Of a DNA stretch of 64,000 bases, positions 34,007 through 43,700 are shown piece after piece. The DNA comes from Valencia hispanica. Lineage: Eukaryota > Chordata > Actinopteri > Cyprinodontiformes > Valenciidae. A program made the position numbers and the translations under genes. The stretch is from the NCBI GenBank assembly GCA_963556495.2, contig OY747710.1, forward strand, positions 23,811,500 to 23,875,499, given 5' to 3'. Positions within the stretch are counted from its first letter, which is position 1, and every line of letters begins with the position of its first letter. The notes beneath the pieces were generated by a model. That model did no database searches, was not told where the DNA came from, and saw nothing but the letters and a program-made list of their open reading frames with translations.

Positions 34007-34964
34007 CAGTGGTTCCCAAAGTGGGGGGGACGCAGGGTCATTGCAAGGGGGCACAGTATGAATGGATATCATTTAAAAGGTAATATAACTGACAGGTTTT
34101 TGACGAGGCTCCCACATAAACGCAAAGCAGAAGATCAAACATAGCCAAATAAGCTTCTAACCAATTTCCTTACCAACCAAAGAATATGATGAAGCATATC
34201 TTGCTTTCTGTTCTGTTACACCAAACACCTTCAAATGTTCAATGAGCTCGTATTACGTTTTGTACATAGTGGCACAGTGTGAAAAACCGCACACAACTGC
34301 AGAGGATTATATACTTCCCTGCACTATGGATATGGTTCCATCAACACACTGGCGTCTAAACAGCAGAGTCCCGAGTTGATTGATGTAATGATTGTCTTCG
34401 GCACAGTCAACTACATCAAAACACAACCTGTCAAATCCCAGTTTTGTTTTGTTTTTTTGCGGTACTGTGCGAGAAAATGGGCTCCGACAGCCATTCTGTG
34501 TCACAGCAAGTCACGATAACGGCCATGTAGGAAAGTGCTGTCCAGGAGATGCGCATCTTTTTGAAGGAAGAGGGCTGTGATCTTAGACTGATCTTAGAAA
34601 TTAGACTGTAACAACTTTTTAATTAAACTTTCATGTAGTGACATATTTCTGAACACAATGTTCATTGAACCAAATTCTGTGATGCAGGCGACAAACACAC
34701 CTCCACTGAAGACCTCAGTTTTGCAAAACAACCTTCGAAATTGTTTTTTTTCCTGCCAGAGTTCTTTGTTTTATACCAATTGTGCACAGAGGGCATTAAA
34801 AAATGTATTGAAAGCAATGCTATACAATACTACACCGTCAAACTTTATAAAACATAAAATAAATTAATAAAAATTTAACAATTACACTGGGGAGTGGGAG
34901 AGGGGCATTAACATTTTCTTACAAACCAAAGGGGGGCCCAGCAGAAAGAGTTTGGGAACCACTG
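34007..34964 (+). mobile_element. hAT element with near-perfect 8-bp TSD
   Basis: Ends are cagtggttcccaaagtgg... and ...tttgggaaccactg (inverted). The flanks are CTCTAGGC (33,999-34,006) and CTCAAGGC (34,965-34,972), an 8-bp target duplication with one change. At 958 bp it is too short to be autonomous. A plus-strand scrap near 34,186 translates as YDEAYLAFCSVT after a KRKAEDQT piece, consistent with the N-terminus of a ZBED-like hAT transposase. Confidence 0.9.
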
Positions 34965-35154
34965 CTCAAGGCTAACTGGATAGAATGCCAATGCGAAAGG
35001 GCACATGTCGTCACCTACCGTTGCAGAGTCGAACTTAATTCACTAATTAGCTTTTTTTACTGAACATTTAAAGTTGGATAGAGGCTCCCATTCTGGTTAA
35101 GGTATTAGCTTGATTATTGCCATAGCTCAATTTATATGTGCATGTACACACACT

Positions 35155-35610
35155 GACTATTGCTCCATGTTTTTTCCACTTCATGATAACTGTCCGCACT
35201 GTGTTCAATTTGTGAATCTTGGAAATTCTTTTGTGCCTTTTTCCTGACTGACACCATTCAGAAAAGGAACTTGGAAGCTCTCTATGGACCCTGGCTTACA
35301 CTACTAGAGCACATGAAGGTTATGTCTGGTTATCAGAGGCCCTTTAACTTATAGCAGTTGAGGACTGACTTCTATGTAACATGATTTGGAATGTGGTTAT
35401 TATTTCTGAGCACAGCCACATCCCCAATTAAAAGAGGAATTGCACACTCATGCAACTACATAATTTTTAGTATGTTTTTTTATTTATTTTATCCTTCACG
35501 TGAAAGATTTCAGTTTGTCTCTGAACTGAGTGGAAAGGTAGCTAAAGTTCAGAAATGATTCATCTTGGTCTCATTATTGTACATAAAGGTCTCATCAAGG
35601 TTACGTACAA
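35155..35610 (-). mobile_element. Decayed Tc1-like element, right part
   Basis: The plus strand holds phrases of a well-known fish Tc1 family: 'gataactgtccgcactgtgt', 'ttggaaattcttttgtgcc', 'ggaagctctctatggaccct' and 'gaaagatttcagtttgtc'. The terminal TIR is degraded. Confidence 0.6.
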
Positions 35611-35849
35611 TGACCTTCTGTCACATTTTCCACAATGTGAATGAAGGGGGTGGCTCTTCTTCCTTTCAATCTTTAACTGTTTCTCAGGTTGACTAACCAA
35701 CGTGTTCAACCCCAGTCTAACACACACACACATCCACCCTCTCCTCTATTCTTTCCTTCTTCTACATCCCCATCTCTCCCTGGAGTGTATGCATTAACGT
35801 GCAGGAGCGCAGCATCTCCCTGTGCATGCACATGCACTTTGCTAAATGA

Positions 35850-36300
35850 CTCTGGCTGTAGAGAGGAGATGGGGGAGGAGACGGGAAGGAGGTAGCATGG
35901 GAGAAAAGAAGGTGGGGAGGGCACATACAGCGGCGCACGCATGTGTGTCTGAAAGGGAGAGAGAGAGAGAGGGAGGGGAGAGAGACGGTAAGAGAGAAAA
36001 TGGGAGGCAGCATCACCCACCCAGACCGGGAGGAAAGGAAAGGAAAGGAGGGGAGGGCAGGCAGCGTGCTCGTCCCTCCAACAGACAGAGGTGGAAGGGA
36101 AGTGGGCATGAAAGACAGAAGAGGAGCACAACGAAGGAGTGCCATTGTCCATCCTGGCAGCATTGCTGTTCCATCTGCTGAAAGACAGAAAGAGAGACAG
36201 AGGAGGGGAAAAGAAGAAGAGTACGCCGAGCGGAGAAGGAGAGGATAGATGGAGAGGGGCTGCTGGCAGTGACTGTGAATTGATCAAGCGGAAGAGTGGA
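35850..36300. repeat. Purine-rich (GA) block
   Basis: About 450 bp of strongly purine-biased plus strand, with (GA)n at 35,957-35,970 and repeated GGAAA units near 36,033-36,050. Long frames on either strand here are composition artefacts. A donor-like ACG followed by gtaagag occurs at ~35,989. It could be transcribed as an alternative SHC1 5' exon, but nothing proves that. Confidence 0.6.
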
Positions 36301-36419
36301 TCAGAGGAGAAGCACGTTTTTTTTGTGGTTTTTTTCTATGTCAGGGAGTGGAGGAAAGGAAAGCCAGACAGAGGGAGAGAACGGATGTTCGGACAGTTCG
36401 GGGATGTTTAAACATTAAT

Positions 36420-38860
36420 GTGGCTTTTAGATAAATATGGAACTCGGCTTTAGATGAATGGCTGTGTTTTATCAACGGCATTCTTTGTAAACCAAAAAAT
36501 GAACTAATGTTTTGCCATTTCTTTTTAAAAAAATGCAAATTTGTTAAGACTTAATTTATACAGAGCAATCTTTATTACTTTCTTATGATTGTATAATAGC
36601 TCGATGTTATACAATCATCTTTAACTGCTGCAGAGAATATTCAGGTTGTTTTTATGCAACTTTTCTTGACATTAGCTGTCTTCAAAAGGCAACCAGAGTG
36701 TTATTGTTCTTTACAGCATACTGTTAATCTGAACTTTGTTACTGTTCTTGAAATATTTTCAGTTTAGTCGCTCCAATTGGAATCGGTGCATTCACCCAGT
36801 GGAGATGTCAACATTGATTGGGTTTTATGGCTTGCGCGATGTCAGTCAAACTTTAATCATTTCCTGAACTGTATTGATCTTTCTAAGAGTCTGTAGTTCT
36901 TTTTTTCCTGCCATTGGATGAAAAAAAACAAAGCTCTAATGTGGAGCCTTTGATGCAACAGCTAACAGATAATTGCTTGCCAAAGCAGTTATCTCTTTGA
37001 AGATTTCTGCTGCTGTCGGGACTTCTTGGGATAAATCCTCAGCAGGCATCTCTCTTAATGTCTGTTGCCATCGCAACGGGCTGCAGCGGCAGACAGAACG
37101 TGATGTAAAAAAGTATTTTCTTTTTGTCCTTGTCTTTTTAAAACTGGTGCTGTTCCATCTGGTATTTGTATTTCATAGATGACTAGTCATGATTGCGTGT
37201 TTCTTTTTAACTCTGGATTTTTTTTATTCTCTAGTCTGTGATTCAGGGTTGTTTCAGGTCATCTGTACCCTCTTACCCCTTCTGTAGGTTTGTCCACTTT
37301 CAGTCAAGCTTTATGTGCTGTTATCAGGCATGACTGGATAAATGAATTATCATTTTGATTTCTCTTGTACGTATCAGTGGGTACAGCTGCTTGGCCTCGA
37401 GGCCTCAAATCACCACTCATTAGTCGTGCTTCATGGTGACTCAGGATTTCTGTCCATGTTGAGGGTCGTCATCTTTGTTGTCACCTGACCTACACTGTGT
37501 TCAGTGCATTAAAAAAATATTCCAGGCCCAGTGCGCCTTTTGTTAAAGAATACCTGTAGTTTCCTCTGTATTGCTTGCTCATCCATGCATACTGGATATG
37601 TTGCCTTTTTTGAAGTGCTAATGCTTTTCTCTGGACTCTTAGTTATTCTCGATAATATTTGCCTGGGTATGTTTTTCCAGCCATAATTCTTTACAGCTTT
37701 CTGGAGCTCATCCCAGCCTTTCCAACTGGCAGTGCATTAGTATGACTGGATCCTCCATGGTGCTTTTTTGGCCAACACCAGATGGATGGCTAGCTAGAGT
37801 TGCTAGACACTGCCTCTGAGGTGCTAGACTAGTGTAGGCGACTGTTCCTCTGTCATGCATCCAGCACCCACTACAATCTTAAGTGGTGTTACTTCAGGCC
37901 TAGTAAACAGTTTAAATGTTAGTGTGGAAGAAAGGCATAAAATCTGCCGGTTGCATGGGATTACTAAAACTTTGGTGCCAAATTTAGAACTTTGGTGCAA
38001 GTTGTCTGGATAAATAGGGCAGCCTAAAGGTCAGTGTATTGCGTGCATGAATAGTCCCTCATGAGGTGAGCCAGTGAGACTGTCTGTGTAGCATTGCCTC
38101 ATTCTGAGGTCCAACTGTTGCAGACTGCATTATTGCATGGGTTTTTGGTTTTAAGGAGACTGTTAATACAAACAGACTGTCTTTTTTAGGTTGGACTATG
38201 CAGAACATGAGATGTTTAGGGTTGTCTGTGCACTGGAAGCTTTGCCTTTGATAAAGAAATAATATAAACCTGGGTTTGCTCATATTAAAAAGCGACTGCA
38301 TCAACACTCTCTCTCAGGTAATCTAGGCTTGGTGTTTGAACTGGGATGTGCTAAAGCAAGTAGGTGCAAAGGGCATTGGGTTCATGTTAAACACCAGTGA
38401 TCCTGCTTTCAGGGAACCCTAACTGAGTCCAAACCTGACCAGTCAGGTCTCATAATCATCACAACAAGCCCACTGGTAGTCGCCATCATTCAGTGACCTA
38501 CATTCTACAGTGTTTCATCACCGCCGTGCTACTGCAGTGTGTGTCAGTGTACCAGACACTGGCAGCATCTCAGATTCAACGTACCACTATCAAATGGTGC
38601 TTCAGAAAACAAAAAAAATTATCCTAACCTAGGTGACCGGTTTTAGGGAACACATTTGAACCAAGGCCAGCTCTGTTGTTTTAGCCATATCAGTAACCTC
38701 AGTCAGGAACAGGCTCAACTCTGCCTGCCCAGATTTAATCACAAACTTATCTTCTGTCAGTTTTTCTAAAACCACCATGTCTAGCCTCTAGTTATCCACA
38801 ATCCTTACATTAGAAAGGCAAAAAGGTGCGGTTTAACTTTAATATATTCGAATAAGGGAC
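36420..38860. other. Spacer with no recognised feature
   Basis: No exon or repeat family recognised. If 19.5 kb is an SHC1 first exon, this is intron. Confidence 0.4.
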
Positions 38861-38879
38861 TGTTAAACTAGGCAGCCTG

Positions 38880-39290
38880 GAGAACGGGCGGGCAACCGAG
38901 GGAGGGGGCGAGGGGGAGCGAGAGATCATCTGGAAGAGGAGAGAGGACGTGGTGGCGCGGGAGAGGGCAGAGGCATTGGAGAGACAGAGGTTGGCAGAGT
39001 ACATTGTGTGGAGGAAGAGAGAGGACTTCCGAGATAAAAAAGGAGACGGAGAGAAGAGAGGAAAGGGCTCTGAGAAAGGGAAGGGGGCTTCACCAGAAGT
39101 TATCTGGAAGAGGAGAGAAGAAGAAGAAGGGGAAGCAGGGAGGGACAGCAAGGGCAATTCAAAGAGGACATGAAAGCATTTGGAGGAAGAGGGACAGTGA
39201 GTGAAAAAGGGAGCCAGTGAACGATTAGCTTTGAGCTTGAAACGTAGGTGTTCAAGAGACTGTACCAAGAGTTTGGCAGTAGTCATACAT
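38880..39290 (+). other. SHC1: Purine-rich block ending in a donor; possible SHC1 5' exon
   Basis: A purine-rich plus strand with a ~172-bp internal partial duplication ('atctggaagaggagag' at ~38,930 and ~39,102). It ends CATACATCG before gtaagcct (39,293). An acceptor-like tctattcag lies at ~39,773-39,781, ahead of the p66 AUG at 40,130. It is positioned as a p66 5' untranslated exon; inference only. Confidence 0.35.
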
Positions 39291-39826
39291 CGGTAAGCCT
39301 CCTCTCTCTTTTCCTTAGGAGCTCTTCAGGTGTTTGCTGTATTATCGACCAGTTGAAGTTGTATATTATGCATGTGTTGGTGCTATTTAGTTGGTGTGCA
39401 CAGCCTTTTTTTTAATAAACCCCATGTTGGCCGTTAATAGGATTTTTATAGGCCTACATCAACCAAGGTAGAGGTGGCAAAGGGAACTGCTTCACACTTG
39501 TGCACACCAGCGCACACACATACAAGGTTTGTACTGCAACACACACGTAGACACATCATTAACGAGTGTGCACCCCTTTGTGCTTTAAGACAAGCACAAG
39601 AGAGGTCCTTAGAGACAATCATTTGTGTTAGTTTGTCATGGTGCTGGCAAGAGCTGAATAACAAGCTCTCACTCAGAGGCGATTACGTCGGGACGAGATA
39701 CTCCCAGATATCGTTTTACATTGAGTGTGAACACCAAGAAGAAACACTGTGGAGAGCTAAGAACTCGTCTTCATCTATTCAGGGGAACTGAACAAACAGA
39801 AACCTTACAAAAGAACTAATGACATC

Positions 39827-40072
39827 ATGAGCAATACTGGTGCACTAATAAACTATTTTCATCTGTATTCCAACTTCATCGTGGAGGGTCCGCTTCTCCA
39901 ACGCACCATCTCCCATCTCATTGTGGATAAAGCCAATTTCAACGCAGTTTGTTTTTGGCTGCTTGGTAACGAGTGGAGGACAGACAACCAGACAGATGGA
40001 TGCAAAGCTCTTGCAGTGAGCAAGGAGGACAGATGGTTGTATGTCCTTTCAGAGGGAAACTTTGAATTGTGA
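39827..40072 (+). other. Upstream ORF candidate before p66 AUG
   Basis: An 81-codon frame starting ATG (A at -3) and ending TGA 57 nt before the SHC1 p66 start. It matches no family that I recognise. If this interval is in the p66 mRNA leader, it would be a long upstream ORF that limits p66 translation. Confidence 0.3.
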
Positions 40073-40129
40073 GAAAAAAGACTAAGTTGCTACAGCTTGT
40101 GTGGACTTAAAACCTCGCCCAGCGTCATT

Positions 40130-40723
40130 ATGGAGCTTGTGCAGAAAGCCAAGTACACCCACATTCGGAGTGAGTCGTTGAGCTCAACCGATGAAACAAA
40201 CTCCAACCCATCATCGTTTCCACCTTCCAGCCCTGTCACCCCTCTGACACCCTCCCCTGGTTTACCATCTTCTCTCTCCTCCTCCTCGCTCACTCCCATC
40301 TTACCCCCCACCTCTCCTCGACCGGCTGAAAACAGCCCCACCACCCTCTGCTCCTTCTTCCCCAGTATGAGATCCCTTCGTTTGGGTGTCTCTGCTACCC
40401 TTCTCCCAGGACCCAGGGCTACGAGCAGGTTGCAGCCAGCTCAGGCACCTGTTGAGTCCTCTGGAGACACCAGGAGCAACTCCAGCTCCTCTCCTCCTCT
40501 TCTTCAACAAGTTCACCTCCTAACTGCTCCCTGTCCCTCTCCCCGACCTCCTCTGCAGGACATGAACCGGCTTGCAGGCGCTTCTAGAAGGGCACGGGTG
40601 GAAGGAGGTCAGCTGGGAGGAGATGAATGGACGCGCCATGGCTCCTTTGTCAACAAACCCATCCGTGGCTGGCTGCATTCAGACAATGTGGTCAGCACCA
40701 CTGGAGTTTCCTATACTGTACGG
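40130..40723 (+). CDS. SHC1: SHC1 exon 1: p66 CH2 region plus PTB start (residues 1-198)
   Basis: The p66 AUG at 40,130 has A at -3 and G at +4. It begins [19 protein letters not shown], aligned with human KPKYNPLRNESLSS. A Ser/Pro-rich stretch with several SP/TP sites follows where human Ser36 lies, then [15 protein letters not shown]. The p52 AUG is at 40,562. [20 protein letters not shown] and RGWLH follow, the CB region; human has GGEEW where this has GGDEW. The p46 Met position is Ser (AGC at 40,694). The exon ends TVR before gtaagc. Confidence 0.95.
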
Positions 40724-43700
40724 GTAAGCAATAACTCTTGTACCACCACCCTCTTTGAATTTATAAGGAGTGCAACCATGTATCCAGCTTGTCAGACAAT
40801 ACACGATGCCAGGTTCTTGAGAACAAAATTAGATTTTAGCAATGTTATGAGGACTAAGAATCATTATTTGTTTTTATACACAAAAGTTTCACAGATTAGA
40901 AACTGGGTTTTAATGTTCTGCACAATGGTGCCGCTGAAAAGCCTAAGAATAAACATAGACAAAGTGTCAAGCTTACAGCACTCACCATGCATGGGTCGTT
41001 TACGGGTATCAAGGTGTCAAGGATTGGTATGACTTAACTTTAAGCTAACCTTAAGCTAGTTAAGCTTAACTTTTTAAAACTTTATTACACCCTAATATTG
41101 ATCAATGCGTAATGCTGGTAAAGGTACTGGATAGAAGTTTCATGGATAGACTTCCCTTTGAAAATAAATATTTAGTTGGATTTTTTCATGTTGCAATATC
41201 ACATGCTACGAGATCTTGATTGACCACAAGATAGTTTTGCTCATAAGTTTTACGTACCATACCAGAATTTTGGTTGCAAAAAAAAATTTTCTGAGAATAT
41301 AGATAATACAATAACTCAGATGAAACATGAAGGAGTTTTCTCAGGAGGCCAAAAACCTTTTTTACAAATATACTTATCACAACCAAACAGATCACAGGTG
41401 AGGATTATTACCTACAGTATTCCATTAAACAATGTGCTTCAGCTTGCAGGAATGTTATCGGGTGAAACCATCCAGGTGGTGTAAATTTGTGATCAGTGTA
41501 TCCTGGGTAGTTTCTCTTGTCTTTATGGTGATCCTACAGTTTGGAAAAGCATAGCATTTCAGGCCATTATTTTCTAGATTGGGATAAGTGGGGGAAATAA
41601 AGACAAACAAAATAAAGACTTAAAAATGTTTATTCCCCTTCTTTCTTGCCTTCTTTCTTTCCAGTTTCTGTCATCATTTAAAATATTTGCAGTGTACTTC
41701 AGTAATTTATATCTTAACAGGAACATAAAATGACTGAGATCTGCAAAGTCTGGAATACATCAAAAGTGAAGGAATCTTGGGTTCCAAAAAGAGCAAACAC
41801 AATTGTTTAATACTAATTACCCTAACCCAACAACTAACCGGGGGTTAAAGAGAGTCTTTACATCGTTCATATTTAAAGAAAAATGTCCCAAAACATTTCA
41901 AATTTTCCTAGGGTATGTTATCTGTGAACGTCTCTTTGACCAGGCTGCCATATGTTTGTGTTTTTTCTTTAGTTTGTTTCCTATGTGTTTCATTAGAGAA
42001 GTTGTGGTGCAACTTCTTGTATGAAAGTGCTTTATAAATAAAGTTTGATTAACCACATGTTACAGCAACAAAGGAAATTTTCTCCAGTTAACTTGTTGCC
42101 TTCCTGTTTCCTAAACAGTACATGGGTTGTGTGGAGGTGCTACAGTCAATGAGAGCTCTTGATTTCAGCACCAGAACTCAGGTCACCAGGTGAGAATGTA
42201 CACAACTCATCAGCCTCCAGCTGGCTGTCCATTTCTTTTGTTTCAGCATAGTGCATGGTGAGTGGGCGAGAATGTAAGAAAGTGGCAGCGGTTAGGCTTA
42301 AAGATATGTTGGGTTTGTACGCTCACATGCTCTCCTCACCTCTTATGTCTTTTGCTGCGGCCTCTCTTTATGTCCTGCTTCCGCTTTGTTTTGCTTATTT
42401 GTTTTTACTCTCTTAGGGTCTGTCTCTCTCTGTGTGTGTGTGTGTGTACACTCCTGCTGTTCCCTGAAGCCTTAAATTAGAACGCTCTGGAATACTGTTG
42501 GTTTCCTTGTGGTTTCCGGAGTGATATTTGTCCCTGTGGTAAAGAGGAGCACAGTTGCCAGGGAAGATAAATTCTCCTACCAGCTGCCAGATCTCTTTAA
42601 TCTGCCTAAAAATGAATCCAGGAAAAGGAGAGTGACTTGTCTGACTTGTATGTTGTTTTTTTGTTGTCGTTTTTATTACCCCGTCAGAGAGGCTATAGCT
42701 GTGGTTTGCGAGGCGGTACCTGGAGCCAAAGGAGCCCGCAGGAGAAAGGTACATACATCTCACACTAGACCACACCCTTACACAGAACATTATTTATTTA
42801 TACAGCTTAAGTGAACGGCAGGAGGGAGGGTTTTCTGGATGAAATCTCAGTTTAGCTTGACTGTCCACCTTGTGGTCACTTGGCTGTTCGGCCAGGTTTC
42901 CCTTCTGTCTCTAATACACAAGCAGACTTCACCGGGATACATTAATTTGTGGGCTGCATAAACAAAGCCATAACTCTCATATTTACCCTCAAGTCAATCA
43001 ACAACCAGAACTGAAATGTTATTGTATCTTATCCACCCAAAGGTATTAGCAGTACCTTTTTAGATTTTGTCATGTTACAACTACAAGTACAAATGTATTT
43101 TGTTGTGATTTTACACAGTACACCAATACAAAATAGCAGGGTTGGATTTCCGAGGATGTGTGCCCCTGCGCTAGAGCCAGTTTTGGTGCCCTATCCACTA
43201 AGGAAACTTTACATTTATATACTCCACACAGAGGGAATTGCACTCCCAGGAGGGAGAATAGCAGATGTTGAAGAGAGCTACAAGTACCTTGGAATACCAC
43301 AGGCAAATAGCAACAATGCAGAGGCCACAAAGAAAGCAGCAACAGCCATACTTGCAATGAATAAGAAAAGTTCTGAAAAGTCAGCTCAATAGCTAGAACA
43401 AGGTTTGGGCAATCAACCGCTATGCCCTGCCAAGAATCAGTTACCCTGCTGGGGTAATAAGTTGGCAAAAGGAGAAAATTCATACCACAGATGTTAAAAC
43501 ACGAAAGCTACTCAACACGCATGTCGGATTCCTCCCCAAATCAAGTATCCACAGACTGTACACTAAGCGAACAGGAAGCAGAGGTGTAGTGAGCCACTGT
43601 TAAAGACGAACTATCTAAGCTTCAAGAATACATCAGGAAGATGGCCCTGAGAGATGATGTACTCAGGGAATGTCTCAGACAATGGAAACTGGAAGAGAAG

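Noticed and set aside
35706..36287. 193-codon minus-strand open frame
   Set aside because: It is the complement of a purine-rich tract (Ser/Pro/Leu/Phe low complexity) with no conserved motif. Overlapping frames are open for the same compositional reason.
38810..39286. 158-codon minus-strand open frame and the 74-codon Arg/Glu/Lys-rich plus-strand frame
   Set aside because: Both follow from the purine bias of the block. There is no splice or homology support.
40090..40516. Minus-strand frames antisense to SHC1 exon 1
   Set aside because: Shadows of the Ser/Pro-rich CH2 coding sequence on the other strand.
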